DNA of 64,000 bases. It comes from Thermodesulfobacterium thermophilum DSM 1276. Lineage in GTDB: Bacteria; Desulfobacterota; Thermodesulfobacteria; Thermodesulfobacteriales; Thermodesulfobacteriaceae. Within the stretch, counting starts at the first letter, position 1; each line of letters starts with the position of its first letter. The position numbers and the translations under genes are program-made. Location of the stretch: assembly GCF_000421605.1 (NCBI RefSeq), contig NZ_ATXI01000003.1, forward strand, positions 1 to 64,000. Reading direction: 5' to 3'. This document shows positions 25,796-35,343 of this stretch, in pieces. The notes under the pieces were generated by a model that worked only from the letters and a program-made list of their open reading frames with translations, was not told the DNA's origin and searched no databases.

Positions 25796-28700
25796 TTCTT
25801 CCCCTCGCTTAAATACAAAGACAGAATAACTTCTCTTTTTCCATCCTTTAGGGCAGTAGTTTCAGCATAGTGGCTTTTAAGAAATACAGGTGAGATTTGC
25901 TTTTGCAGGACACTAAGAACTTTTGAAGGATCTTGTATATCCCTACCAAGCTTGTTCAGGTCGTCAAGCGTTTTCTTTACCGTTAGTTTTGGCAGAGCGC
26001 CTTCCTCACACCGGACTATCAATTTCCGGAGATAATCTTCCTGGTCTTCAGTTAACTGCTTGCTGTTTTTCAGTGTTGCCTTCAGGATTTTTAGAAGTCT
26101 GGTATAAATGTCAGACCCACTGCGTCTGCGAGTATCGATAATCTCTTCCACTGTTGCATGAGAGAAGGCACTTTTATTCTTATTAAGGAGTTCATAGTAA
26201 TCTTCAAGAGGTAGTTTAGCCCTTCTCTCATCAGGTGAACTTTCAAGGATCTTTGCAGATGTCAAAAAGTCAAGCTCTATGGCTGAACTTTTATTCTTGT
26301 CGGAAACAAAAAACTTCATAAGTTTCCCTTTTCTAAAAAAAGTAAGCAGAGAGGCAGCCTCAGCCACGTCTTTTAAAGACTTTGATATAACCTTTGCAGA
26401 ACGAGCTTTTTTCGGCAGTCGCTTTATCCTTTCAAAGAGTTCAGGATTTTTATCGCGGACATCCTCAATGATTTTTAGATACTTAAGTTCGCTTTCTTCT
26501 TCCTCATCCTGCAGGATGGTCTTCTTTGAAAGGAGTTTGTTAAATAACTCATGAGAAGATACAGGCTCACCTTCAGTCAGAATGGCGCTATCTCCACCAA
26601 GCAAGGTAAGGAAGGCTTCTATCTTTGAACGGGCGATGTTTGTAAGCTCTATCTCAGACTCAGACTGTTTTGTTGGAAAAAAGTTAAAGGTGTAAATTTT
26701 GTCAAAGGGGGTGTCTATACGGTTAACCCTCCCCACTCTTTGCATCAACTTCGTTGGGTTCCAAGGTATATCGTAGTTTATCACTATGTTTGACCTGTGA
26801 AGGTTGACACCTTCTGAGAGAACCTCTGTTGACACAAGAATTCTATAATCATCCTTTTTATTCTTGGCCCTTGCGTCAAAGTTTTCTATGACTTTGTCCC
26901 TGTCGGCTTCAGATGAATTTCCGTGGAAAAGGAGCGCGATTTCTTTTTTGAAATACTCGTTTATCTTTTCTGTTAAATACTCTGCAGTCTCTTTTGATTC
27001 CGTGAAAATAATTACCTTCTTGTCCTTAAGTATTGGGTTATTTTCAAGGTTTGAGAGTAGGACTTCAATTTTGGGGTCTCTTTTTATTTTGCCCCACATT
27101 GATTTTATTCTTTTTAAAATTTCAAGGTCTTCTTTCAAATCTCTTCCAAACTCAGGCCTGAAATCTTCTTTGTTATACTTCTCTGCCTTTCCTTCATCAA
27201 TAATTTTCTGAATTTCTTTATCATCCCCCTTTTCTATGAGGTTAAATATTTTATTTATATAGTCCTTACTTACATACACATTCCCTTTTTCAAATTCTTT
27301 AATGAACATTTCATATGAACGAATAAACCTGTCAATGCTACTTTTGAAAGCGTGGAAGCTACTTTCAAGGCGCTTAACAAGAAGGACTTTCATAAAGCCA
27401 GCCATGTTCCTCTGCGATTGCTCTTCAAGAGGTTTTATTCCTTTTTTTAAATAAAGAAGTGGCGTGTAGCGAGCATATTTAAACTCTTGAGTTATGAGCC
27501 TTACTGTTTCTGTGAAAATTTCATCTTCTTCATCGTTGAGCTGATAGTAAAGGGGCTTAGGGTCTTCAACCTCTGGAAACTTGACGTTGTTTCGTCCTAA
27601 ATCTTCGGCAAAGTATTTCTCAATCTCGCTTCTTGTTCTCCTGATCATGATATGTTTCAGCACTTTGTTGCGGATTTCTTTGGCGTTCTCTCTTGTTATT
27701 TCAAGGAATTTTTCGTAATCTCTCTGACGATTGACTTTGCTTAGCCTTCTTTCAAGCTCTTTGAAAAACTCTTCAAGATTGCTAACACCTGGTATGGTGC
27801 TTTTTCTAACATTCTGAAAGAGTTTGATTTGAGCAAGAATATCGCTTGGGTAGTTATTATAAGGAGTAGCAGATACCAAAATCACCCTTTTTCCACGGCA
27901 TATCTCTGCAAGCTTCTCATATCTCTTGGTCTCCTCTGTTCTGAAGTAGTGTGCTTCGTCTATCACAACATTTTTATATTCTCTGTTTTCTATCATCTGA
28001 ATGGCATCGTCAAGTTTGCCGATTGATACGAAATCAGCCTGCACGTTAAAATCGGAAAAAACATTAGGCCATGAACCGGGATTATTTTTGGTTAGGAGTG
28101 CAGGAGGGGCCACGACAAGCGTTCTTCCATCAAGCTGTTTTACGAGCATCGCGGTGATATAAGTTTTTCCGAGCCCAACCACATCGGAAATGAATACCCC
28201 ACCATGTTCTTCTAAAATCTTTTTTGCGTTCAACACTGCTTGTTCCTGGTATTCAAACCGTTTAAACCCTTGCGGTAAGTAAACCAAAGAAAGTTTTTCC
28301 TTCAGAGAAAGGTCTTCTTTAAAGTATTCGTAGAGGAATTTCAGATATAATTCGTAAGGGGTTATGTTATCGTTGAGCCAGGTTTTTTCATTGATTGTTT
28401 GAACGTATTTCTCACTGACAGAAACAGCCTCAGACCACAACGCTTCAAATTTTTCTTTGGCAAAAAGATAGTCGGATGGATTTTTCAGTTCAACGTTGAA
28501 TTCCAGATTGTCGTCAAGCCCAGAATAAGTAAGGTTGCTTGAACCTGTAATGACCCTTCCAATGTCTCTGTCCCCCTCTCTAAAGGTCATGATGTAGAGC
28601 TTTGCGTGAAGTTTCTTTGATGGATATGCTCTTATTTCAAGCTTTCTTTTTTTTATCCATTCGATGAATTTTTTAATCCCGATTTCAACCTTAAGGTCAT

Positions 28701-29022
28701 CCTCAGAATCAGCCATTTCTTGCTCAATCAACTCAACCACCTTTTCTTTTGTTTCTGCATGGGAAAGAGGTGAAGGCGAATCCTGTGCGGACTTTATCAA
28801 TTCAAGCGTTTGTCTATCGGTTCCTAAACCTATGAGGATCCTTATCTTTTCTGTTCGTTCTAAGGGTTCAACAATCTGATAAAAACCACTCAAATAAAAA
28901 TACGCAACCAAACAATCAAAACTCTTACAGTCTTTTATAAGCTCACACAGTCTATCTGTTAATTTCTTCCCTGATTCGTTAGTTATGAAGGTTAAATCAA
29001 GAGGCACTTTTTCATTAACCAT
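25792..29022 (-). CDS. PLD nuclease - SNF2-type helicase fusion, defence-like
   Basis: A 1076-residue protein. Residues 1-200 are a phospholipase D-type domain with HAKLY (139-143) and GSSNLT (160-165), one HKD half that would dimerise to cut DNA. Then come SF2 helicase motifs: Walker [10 protein letters not shown] at about 280-288, DEAH near 354, SATPYNN, and the C-terminal [10 protein letters not shown]. The remainder is charged and helical. It should translocate on DNA with ATP and may cleave it. It is the first gene of an operon with a nucleotidyltransferase remnant and an Eco57I-type methylase, a composition related to, but not identical with, DISARM and type I/III restriction. Base composition resembles the methylase gene. 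Confidence 0.87.
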   Translation of the reverse strand: MVNEKVPLDLTFITNESGKKLTDRLCELIKDCKSFDCLVAYFYLSGFYQIVEPLERTEKIRILIGLGTDRQTLELIKSAQDSPSPLSHAETKEKVVELIEQEMADSEDDLKVEIGIKKFIEWIKKRKLEIRAYPSKKLHAKLYIMTFREGDRDIGRVITGSSNLTYSGLDDNLEFNVELKNPSDYLFAKEKFEALWSEAVSVSEKYVQTINEKTWLNDNITPYELYLKFLYEYFKEDLSLKEKLSLVYLPQGFKRFEYQEQAVLNAKKILEEHGGVFISDVVGLGKTYITAMLVKQLDGRTLVVAPPALLTKNNPGSWPNVFSDFNVQADFVSIGKLDDAIQMIENREYKNVVIDEAHYFRTEETKRYEKLAEICRGKRVILVSATPYNNYPSDILAQIKLFQNVRKSTIPGVSNLEEFFKELERRLSKVNRQRDYEKFLEITRENAKEIRNKVLKHIMIRRTRSEIEKYFAEDLGRNNVKFPEVEDPKPLYYQLNDEEDEIFTETVRLITQEFKYARYTPLLYLKKGIKPLEEQSQRNMAGFMKVLLVKRLESSFHAFKSSIDRFIRSYEMFIKEFEKGNVYVSKDYINKIFNLIEKGDDKEIQKIIDEGKAEKYNKEDFRPEFGRDLKEDLEILKRIKSMWGKIKRDPKIEVLLSNLENNPILKDKKVIIFTESKETAEYLTEKINEYFKKEIALLFHGNSSEADRDKVIENFDARAKNKKDDYRILVSTEVLSEGVNLHRSNIVINYDIPWNPTKLMQRVGRVNRIDTPFDKIYTFNFFPTKQSESEIELTNIARSKIEAFLTLLGGDSAILTEGEPVSSHELFNKLLSKKTILQDEEEESELKYLKIIEDVRDKNPELFERIKRLPKKARSAKVISKSLKDVAEAASLLTFFRKGKLMKFFVSDKNKSSAIELDFLTSAKILESSPDERRAKLPLEDYYELLNKNKSAFSHATVEEIIDTRRRSGSDIYTRLLKILKATLKNSKQLTEDQEDYLRKLIVRCEEGALPKLTVKKTLDDLNKLGRDIQDPSKVLSVLQKQISPVFLKSHYAETTALKDGKREVILSLYLSEGKK

Positions 29023-29083
29023 AGTATTTTTACCTCGATTTAAAAATTTTTGTCATTCAAAAATTACTAATAAAATTATTATA

Positions 29084-29124
29084 ACAAAAAAACATCATAT
29101 AAAAAAAAACATCATATAAACAAA
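29084..29124. repeat. Tandem duplication of a 17-base A-rich unit
   Basis: The core ACATCATATA occurs at 29092-29101 and again 17 bases on, each preceded by a run of seven or more A. It lies in the upstream region of the helicase gene. Confidence 0.6.
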
Positions 29125-29150
29125 TCTGAGTCAATAATATGTAAATTTTC

Positions 29151-29446
29151 CCCTAATTTACCAATAGAAATTTATATTCTTGCATGTTTTCCCCATTTTC
29201 CAATATGTCTAAACGATTTATAATATCACCCATCGGGTTAAAAAATTTTCTAAATCTAAGAAGGTGCCATTATGCCGCAAAACTCTCTTAACTTCAAAAT
29301 CCTGATAACTAACAAAAACCTAACAGCTAATTCAGGATTTTTTTGTTGGTGCCTTTACCTGATTCAAACAGATGTTATAGTGCCTGGCAATGTATCCAAC
29401 CTATCCTTCTTATCCTTATAGGGGGGAGATCATATCTGGTAGGTTA
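29151..29446 (-). repeat. Structured repeat, copy A (inverse of copy B at 36919-37236)
   Basis: Read on the minus strand, this about 296-base stretch aligns with copy B through its whole length. Shared blocks are the 5' end AACCTACCAGATATG, a GGATAGGTT that can pair with the 5' end, GGATTTTGAAG, GAGAGTTTT, GGCATAAT, and GGGTGATATTATAA (an extended -10-like TGATATTAT). After the last block both copies have a purine-rich site and a short ATG frame (here 10 codons from 29185). It points into the helicase operon that begins at 29022. No protein gene is visible in 29023-29591 apart from these short frames. Confidence 0.8.
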
Positions 29447-29591
29447 AATTTTTTAGTCTAAAAATTACAGGAAATTTTTGATTTTATTTTCTATTAGTAT
29501 TTTCATTATAAAAATCCTCTTGATTTATTGAAAGTTTTTTGCTAAATTAATTTCAATTTTTTAATAAAAAAATAAAAAACGAGGTAGGCTT

Positions 29592-30872
29592 ATGTTTTTG
29601 AGTTTACTTCTAATTTTTTTAAGTTTTTTTCCGTTATTAGTAGTAAAGTCTTATGGAGCTGGAATTGCTATCTATGAACAAGGGGTTAGTGGGCTTGGCA
29701 ATGCCTATGCAGGGGCTGCAGCCTCAGCTGAAGACGGAAGTACTATTTTTTACAACCCTGCAGGACTCACTAAACTTACCAAGCCTGAAATTTCCTTAGG
29801 TACTCATGTAATCATACCTACCGCTCATTTTAAAAACACAGGCTCGATTAAGGCTGATAAAACACCTCTTACTGGAAACAACGGCGGAGATGCAGGGGTA
29901 ATAGGGATAGTTCCTAACCTTTATGTTTCAACCCCGATAAATGAAAAGTTTTTTTTAGGTATAGGGATAAACTCTCCTTTTGGATTGCAGACTGAGTATG
30001 ACAAAAACTGGGTAGGTAGATATCATGCTATAAAGTCAAAGCTTATAACCATAAACTTAAACCCGGCTATGGCTTATAAACTCAATTCAAAGGTTAGTTT
30101 GGGTTTAGGGGCAAACTTTCAACGGGCAGAGGCAGAAATAACCAATGCAATAGATTTTACCAAATATGGAATTACTCAAGATGGTTTTGCCAGATTAAAA
30201 GGAGATGACTGGTCTTTTGGTTGGAATGCAGGCATTCTCTATGAACCCTCAGAAAATACCAGATTGGGTGTTGCTTACAGGTCTAAGATAACCCACCAAC
30301 TAAAAGGAAAGGTTAAGTTTGAAAATATCTCTTTTCCTTTAAGCAGTATATTTCATAAAGATAATGTTAAAGCCCGTCTTGACCTTCCTCCAATGCTATC
30401 TTTTAGCGGTTTTCATAAGCTAAACTCAAAATGGACCGTTTTGGCAGACATCACCTGGACTAGTTGGAGCAGGTTTGAAGAATTAAGAATTAAGTATGAT
30501 ACTTTAACCATAGGAGACACAGTGATTACCACCAAGTGGAAAGATTGCTTCCGCTACTCTATAGGCGTATCTTATCAACCTACCTCTAAATGGGTTTTTC
30601 GCTCAGGTATAGCCTATGATGAAACCCCTATTGCTTATGATAAACATAGAACTCCAAGGATCCCAGACACAGACAGATTTTGGATAGCTTTAGGTTTAGG
30701 CTATACCTTATCTGAAAAACTGAAGTTTGATTTAGGATATGTACACATATTTTTTAAAAAATCTTACATAGATAAAGACCCTGTAGGAGAAGACGAACGA
30801 AGAGGTGGTTTAAAAGGTTATTATCGAGGTTATGTAGACATAATAAGCGCTCAGCTACGTTATAGTTTTTAA
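29592..30872 (+). CDS. FadL/OmpP1-family outer-membrane transporter
   Basis: A 426-residue protein with a signal peptide (hydrophobic residues 2-20, cut near SYG-AG) and the FadL start GAGIAIYEQGVSGLGNAYAGAAASAEDGST, followed by IFYNPAGLTKL, the family's hatch signature. The rest alternates as a beta-barrel and ends with an aromatic residue (RYSF), the usual outer-membrane signal. It imports fatty acids or other hydrophobic compounds. The acyl-CoA ligase 22 bases downstream supports a fatty-acid role. GAGGTAGG precedes the ATG. Confidence 0.9.
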   Translation: MFLSLLLIFLSFFPLLVVKSYGAGIAIYEQGVSGLGNAYAGAAASAEDGSTIFYNPAGLTKLTKPEISLGTHVIIPTAHFKNTGSIKADKTPLTGNNGGDAGVIGIVPNLYVSTPINEKFFLGIGINSPFGLQTEYDKNWVGRYHAIKSKLITINLNPAMAYKLNSKVSLGLGANFQRAEAEITNAIDFTKYGITQDGFARLKGDDWSFGWNAGILYEPSENTRLGVAYRSKITHQLKGKVKFENISFPLSSIFHKDNVKARLDLPPMLSFSGFHKLNSKWTVLADITWTSWSRFEELRIKYDTLTIGDTVITTKWKDCFRYSIGVSYQPTSKWVFRSGIAYDETPIAYDKHRTPRIPDTDRFWIALGLGYTLSEKLKFDLGYVHIFFKKSYIDKDPVGEDERRGGLKGYYRGYVDIISAQLRYSF

Positions 30873-30894
30873 TCTAAAAAAGAGGGAAAAGAAC

Positions 30895-32421
30895 ATGCAA
30901 CTTCATGAAAAATTTCTTTATACAGCTAAAGCCTATCCTAATAAAATAGCCATCATTGATAGAACAGTAGATAAAAAGTTTAACTATCAACAAGCCTTGA
31001 TTGCAAGTCTTATTTTTTCCCGAAAAATAAGAAAATTTAGGGATAGATTGATTGGGGTTATGCTTCCTAACTCCTCTGCAGCTGTCTTTACAGTAGTAGG
31101 TATTCTTATGGCTGGAAAAATCCCAGTGATGATTAATTATTCTACCGGTCCAGAGTATAACATAAGATATGCAAGGGAAAAATGTAGTTTTAGGACGGTA
31201 GTTACTTCTAAGAAACTGCTTGAAAGGGTAAACTGTCCAGTTTTGGAAGACATGGCTTTTGTAGAAGACTGGATAGAGGAGATAGACTTAAAAGAAAAGT
31301 TAATCTCGTCAGCCATCTTACGGCTTCCTTTAAAATTTCTTATGACTTATTGTAACATCGATGAAGATGCAGAAAAAACAGCGGTTATACTTTTTACCAG
31401 TGGAAGTGAAAAAGACCCTAAGGCTGTGGAATTAAGTCATAAAAACATTCTTAGCAACATAGAAGGTTTTAGTGAAATGGCTAAGCTTACAGAAAAAGAC
31501 ATTATCCTCTCAATTTTACCTTTTTTCCACGTTTTTGGGATAACCGTAAACCTCTGGACACCACTTTATCATGGTATGACGTTTATTACCTATCCAACCC
31601 CACTTGATTATCAAAAGATCTGTCAAATTATAAAGGAAGAAAGACCTACTGTGATGGCTGCTACTCCAAGTTTTTGGTGGGGATATCTTAAAAAGGCAGA
31701 ACCAGGTACTTTTGACAGCTTAAGGCTTATGGTAAGTGGAGCGGATAAATGCCCTCAATCTCTTAGAGATGCCATGTGGGAAAAACATGGAAAAATTCTT
31801 TTGGAAGGCTATGGGACTACAGAGACCTCCCCTGCTATTTCAGCTAACATGCCTGATGCTAACAAGCCAGGAAGTGTAGGGAAACCACTCCCTAACGTGG
31901 AAGTTATGATAGAGAACTATGAAACAGGAGAAAGGTGTGGGCCTAATGAAATAGGAAGAATTTTAGTAAAAGGTCCTAACGTGATGAAAGGTTATTATAA
32001 CGATTTAGAAGAAACCTCTATGAGGATAAGACATGGATGGTATGACACAGGAGATATGGGTTATTTAGATGAAGATGGTTATCTCTGGCATGTCGGAAGA
32101 CTTAAAAGGTTTGTTAAGATAGGCGGAGAAATGATATCTTTGGTTAAAGTAGAAGAGGAGTTAGAAAAGGTTTTACCTAAGGAGATAGAATGTTGTGTGG
32201 TAGAAGTACCCGATGAAATTAAAGGGGCTAAAATCGTTGCAGTGGTAAGCCAAAAGATAGATGAAAAGTCAGTAGTAAAACAACTTGCTAAGGTGCTCCC
32301 TAATTTAGCCATCCCTAAACAATTTTTGATAATTGAAGAACTTCCTAAGATGGGGAGTGGCAAAATAGACTTTCGTAAAGTACAAGAAATGGTGATAGAA
32401 AGGCTGAGGCTTAAAGGTTAA
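30895..32421 (+). CDS. AMP-dependent acyl-CoA/acyl-ACP synthetase
   Basis: A 508-residue adenylate-forming ligase. VILFTSGSEKDPKAVELSH near 162-180 is the P-loop-like A3 motif, LEGYGTTETSPAIS near 303 is A5, and YDTGDMGYLDEDGYL near 383 is A7. It resembles the synthetase part of Aas (acyl-ACP synthetase) and long-chain ligases. It would activate fatty acids taken up by the FadL-type porin encoded just upstream. No membrane anchor is obvious beyond weak hydrophobic stretches. Confidence 0.9.
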   Translation: MQLHEKFLYTAKAYPNKIAIIDRTVDKKFNYQQALIASLIFSRKIRKFRDRLIGVMLPNSSAAVFTVVGILMAGKIPVMINYSTGPEYNIRYAREKCSFRTVVTSKKLLERVNCPVLEDMAFVEDWIEEIDLKEKLISSAILRLPLKFLMTYCNIDEDAEKTAVILFTSGSEKDPKAVELSHKNILSNIEGFSEMAKLTEKDIILSILPFFHVFGITVNLWTPLYHGMTFITYPTPLDYQKICQIIKEERPTVMAATPSFWWGYLKKAEPGTFDSLRLMVSGADKCPQSLRDAMWEKHGKILLEGYGTTETSPAISANMPDANKPGSVGKPLPNVEVMIENYETGERCGPNEIGRILVKGPNVMKGYYNDLEETSMRIRHGWYDTGDMGYLDEDGYLWHVGRLKRFVKIGGEMISLVKVEEELEKVLPKEIECCVVEVPDEIKGAKIVAVVSQKIDEKSVVKQLAKVLPNLAIPKQFLIIEELPKMGSGKIDFRKVQEMVIERLRLKG

Positions 32422-33317
32422 GGTGTTTTCTTTTCATCTGGTTCTATATGGATGGTTACCTTGATGTCTCCGTGTTTTTCTGAGATGTTTTTTTCTATTT
32501 CATTACAGATATCGTGGGCAGATTTAATAGACATCGTTTCTGAAACGGTTAGATGAAACTCTACAAATCCTTTTCTTCCGGCTCTTCGTGTTTTGAACTC
32601 ATGGATGTCATGAATTTGTTCTTTTTGTGGATGTTTTTCTATGGTTTCAGAGATGATGTTTTTGATAGAATCAACCTTTTCTTTGGGTAAGCTTGCATCA
32701 AGAAGAGAATTTATCGATTCTTTGGTAATTTTATAACCCATATAAAGTATATTGACCCCTAAAACCATAGCTATCAAAGGATCTAAAATCCATATATTAA
32801 AAAATTTAGCAACAAAAAGACCAATCATTACCCCTAAAGTAGTTAAAACATCGGTAAATATGTGATGGGCGTGTGCTATTAGTATCGGTGAGTTTTCTTT
32901 TTTTCCTTGTAAATAGGCTATAAAAGAAATAAACCCGTTAAGGACTAAAGTTATTCCTATTAAAACAAACCCCTGATTAAGATTAGGTGGTGGTTGAGGA
33001 GTTTGAAGGTTTTGAAAGGCCTTCCATAAAATAGAGATAGATGCAATAAAAATAAAGGTAGCTTCGACGATAGAAAAAAGGTATTCTATCTTAGTGTGGC
33101 CATAGGGATGTTCAGGGTCAGGCGGTTTAAGAGCTATCTTTAAGCCGATAAAGGCTGTTAAGGCAGAAAAGATGTTTATGGTTGATTCCATAGCATCCGA
33201 ATAGATAGCCACAGACTTGGTAATAAGATAAGCAAAAATCTTTATTAAAAAGATTAAAACAGCCAGACCTAAGCTTATAAGAGAAACTTTTGTGCCTTGA
33301 AAACCTTTAAGTTCCAT
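32418..33317 (-). CDS. Cation diffusion facilitator (CDF) metal exporter
   Basis: A 299-residue CDF transporter with six membrane segments in the first 205 residues and a cytoplasmic metal-sensing C-terminal domain. The YSDAMESTINIFSAL segment (near 38) and HAHHIFTDVLTTLG (near 149) give the D/H metal-site residues (D at 41, H/D at 153 and 157). Probably exports Zn, Fe or Mn by proton antiport. It converges on the ligase gene with a four-base overlap of stops. Confidence 0.9.
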   Translation of the reverse strand: MELKGFQGTKVSLISLGLAVLIFLIKIFAYLITKSVAIYSDAMESTINIFSALTAFIGLKIALKPPDPEHPYGHTKIEYLFSIVEATFIFIASISILWKAFQNLQTPQPPPNLNQGFVLIGITLVLNGFISFIAYLQGKKENSPILIAHAHHIFTDVLTTLGVMIGLFVAKFFNIWILDPLIAMVLGVNILYMGYKITKESINSLLDASLPKEKVDSIKNIISETIEKHPQKEQIHDIHEFKTRRAGRKGFVEFHLTVSETMSIKSAHDICNEIEKNISEKHGDIKVTIHIEPDEKKTP

Positions 33318-33365
33318 CGTTTTCTAATTTTATCACAGCGACAAAAGTTTGAAAAGAATTAGGGC

Positions 33366-33391
33366 TTGACAACCGAGGATATCGTTTAAAA
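33366..33391 (+). promoter_or_regulatory. Putative sigma-70 promoter of comB
   Basis: TTGACA at 33366-33371 followed about 15-17 bases later by an A-rich -10 region (TTTAAAAAT). The comB ATG is about 10 bases past it, giving a very short leader with AAAGGG next to the ATG. Confidence 0.45.
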
Positions 33392-33400
33392 ATAAAGGGT

Positions 33401-34138
33401 ATGTTTAAAGTTTTTTTATCTCCAGGCAGCGAGGGTTGTCAAAAGGCAAGAGATCTTAAGGCTATAGCAGTGGTAGTAGATGCTCTAAGAGCAAGTGCTA
33501 CCATAGTAACTTTGTTAGAAAAAGGGATAGAAACTATCTTTGTGGTTTCAGAGGTAGAAGATGCCTGGGCATTAAAAAGAGAGTTACCCCAGGCTATGTT
33601 AGTAGGAGAAAGAAACAACCTCATAATAGAAGGTTTTGACTACAGTAACAGCCCTTCAGAGATATTTTCTGCTTCTGACTTAAAGGGTAGGTCAGTTATC
33701 TTTACCTCAACTTCTGGAGCAAGGAGAATCCTTGCTTGCAAAGGAGCTACCAAAGTTTTTGTAGGGACCACCTTAAACGCAGAAGCCTTATCTGCGGTTT
33801 TAAGAGAGGAAAGCCAAAAATACCAAAAAGATATTGTCATCATACCTGCAGGGGTATATGGAAAAGAAGAATTTTCAGAGGAAGATGTGGTAGCTTCTTG
33901 GGAAATAGCTAAAAGGATAGGATTTAAAGTGATAGATGAGACAGGTTTTTTAACAGAAGAGGTTAAAAATCGTACAGTAGAAGAAAATTTTTATTTATCT
34001 AAACATGGTAAAGAATTAATAGAACTTGGTTTAGAAAAAGATGTTAAATTTTGTGCTCAAGTAGGAGTATCTAAAACCATACCAGAGGTTTATCAGTTTA
34101 TAGAAAAAGCAGCATTAGTCAAAAATCGTCTATCATAG
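33401..34138 (+). CDS. comB: ComB-family 2-phosphosulfolactate phosphatase
   Basis: A 245-residue ComB homologue. VVVDALRASATIVTLLEKG near 26-44, ALLVGERN-type segment and FTSTSGARRI near 105-114 are the family signatures. The characterised enzyme removes phosphate from 2-phosphosulfolactate in coenzyme M and sulfolactate synthesis; many bacteria without coenzyme M have it. The UxaA/Suy-type pair at 13862-15417 could act on sulfolactate, but they are 18 kb apart. It converges on the CBS gene with a six-base overlap. Confidence 0.85.
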   Translation: MFKVFLSPGSEGCQKARDLKAIAVVVDALRASATIVTLLEKGIETIFVVSEVEDAWALKRELPQAMLVGERNNLIIEGFDYSNSPSEIFSASDLKGRSVIFTSTSGARRILACKGATKVFVGTTLNAEALSAVLREESQKYQKDIVIIPAGVYGKEEFSEEDVVASWEIAKRIGFKVIDETGFLTEEVKNRTVEENFYLSKHGKELIELGLEKDVKFCAQVGVSKTIPEVYQFIEKAALVKNRLS

Positions 34139-34525
34139 AAAAGGCTTGATGATATCTCTTAGGGTTATGATACCTACAACTTCATCTCCTCTGGTTACAG
34201 GAAGTCTGATCAATCCTGTCATTTCCATAAGTTTCGCAGCATATTTGATGTCATAAAATTCAGGTACAGTTATACAGGGTTTGGTCATTATTTCTAAAAC
34301 TTTGACCTTTTCTAAAGGTAACCCTTTAGCTATTACTTTGTAGACTATATCTTTAACTGTGATGATTCCATAAGCATCTTCTTCGTCTGTTTTTTCTACC
34401 ACCAATCCTCTACAACCATTTTTTATCATAAAATCTGCCGCTTCTTTAACTGTGGCATTTCCGTTGATGGTAAACACAGGGGTACTCATAACATCTTTAA
34501 CCCTGATTTTTTCAATCTCTATCAT
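34133..34525 (-). CDS. CBS-domain pair protein
   Basis: A 130-residue protein made only of two CBS domains (VKDVMSTPVFTINGNATVKEAA and VLEIMTKPCITVPE onward). CBS pairs bind adenine nucleotides and act as sensors. AAAGGG precedes the ATG. A strong promoter lies just upstream and is embedded in a 12-base inverted repeat. It probably senses energy charge; partner unknown. Confidence 0.9.
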   Translation of the reverse strand: MIEIEKIRVKDVMSTPVFTINGNATVKEAADFMIKNGCRGLVVEKTDEEDAYGIITVKDIVYKVIAKGLPLEKVKVLEIMTKPCITVPEFYDIKYAAKLMEMTGLIRLPVTRGDEVVGIITLRDIIKPFL

Positions 34526-34536
34526 AGCCCTTCACC

Positions 34537-34583
34537 CTTTAATTTTTTGCCTCTATTATAATAAAAAATTAAAGCACAGTCAA
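34537..34583 (-). promoter_or_regulatory. Promoter of the CBS gene inside a 12-bp perfect inverted repeat
   Basis: On the minus strand TTGACT (34583-34578), a 17-base spacer and TATAAT (34560-34555) make a near-consensus promoter. CTTTAATTTTTT and AAAAAATTAAAG (34563-34574 and 34537-34548) are perfect complements 14 bases apart. One arm lies in the promoter spacer and the other just past the start of transcription, the arrangement of a repressor operator. Confidence 0.65.
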
Positions 34584-34664
34584 GGTAACCTGCTTTTTTA
34601 AGTTTAATAATCTTCAAATTAAACCCATAGAGGCTGAATTAGGTTGTCAGATATTATATAAAAA

Positions 34665-35231
34665 TTATTTTAGGATTTCGTTAGCCATAGCATTCCCAAG
34701 TTTCTCAGCTGCTTTTAAATAACACTCTTCAATAATAGATTTGTATATCTCAGGAGAAATATAATTGACAGATTTCACCGTGCCTTCACCAAGGATTAAT
34801 TTTTCTTGCACTCCACCCTTTAAAACTCCTTCGATTTTACACTCTCATATAATTGTGTTTTTAGAAAAAGTAAGAAGTTCTCTCCAAAAAGATTGACCTA
34901 TGGTCGGTTTTTTGGGTATAAACTCATATGTAATTTCCTTTCCTGCGGTTTGAGCCGCGTTGTTTACTACTAAATATCCAGGGACCCTTTTTTGAAGTTC
35001 TGGTACTATAAACTCACTGATTTCTCCTTTATAGATATATCTGCCTCGGCTGTGTTCTACAGGATGTTGATAAACAAGTATAACCTTTGTTGCCCGTTCT
35101 GGATTGACAATTTTTACCTGCTCCCCAAGGTAATTAAGCTTAAATTCCTTAGGGGTACAAGCAAATAAGAAAACTGAGAAAAGAAGAAGCCCTATTTTTA
35201 CAGATTTTTTCATAATATCCCTCCAACCCAA
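34665..35231 (-). pseudogene. Lipoprotein gene interrupted by an in-frame TGA
   Basis: The first part (34845-35231) encodes a lipoprotein: MKKSVKIGLLLFSVFLFAC with a lipobox-like LFAC-T cut, then 109 residues. The frame then meets TGA at 34845-34847 and continues without a break for 59 codons (ECKIEGVLKGG... to GNAMANEILK) to TAA at 34665-34667. The second part is plainly coding in style and has no start of its own. Either a nonsense mutation, or a recoded codon; no SECIS-like hairpin is obvious after the TGA. I do not recognise the family. The neighbour traT is also broken. Confidence 0.7.
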
Positions 35232-35343
35232 TTTTATACATAAAATTCAAGCTCTTTATCCATCAATACGTTTATTTTCAATAATTACCACTTCATAGTA
35301 ATAAACAGGTTAAATGTTCCTCACTTGTTCAATGATATGTTTT

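Noticed and set aside
34526-34664. A small RNA gene between the CBS gene and the lipoprotein remnant
   Set aside because: The inverted repeat there is explained by the promoter/operator of the CBS gene; no terminator follows.
34845-34847. The in-frame TGA as a selenocysteine codon
   Set aside because: No stable hairpin begins 5-15 bases downstream, unlike at selD, and the adjacent traT gene is also broken, so decay is the simpler reading.
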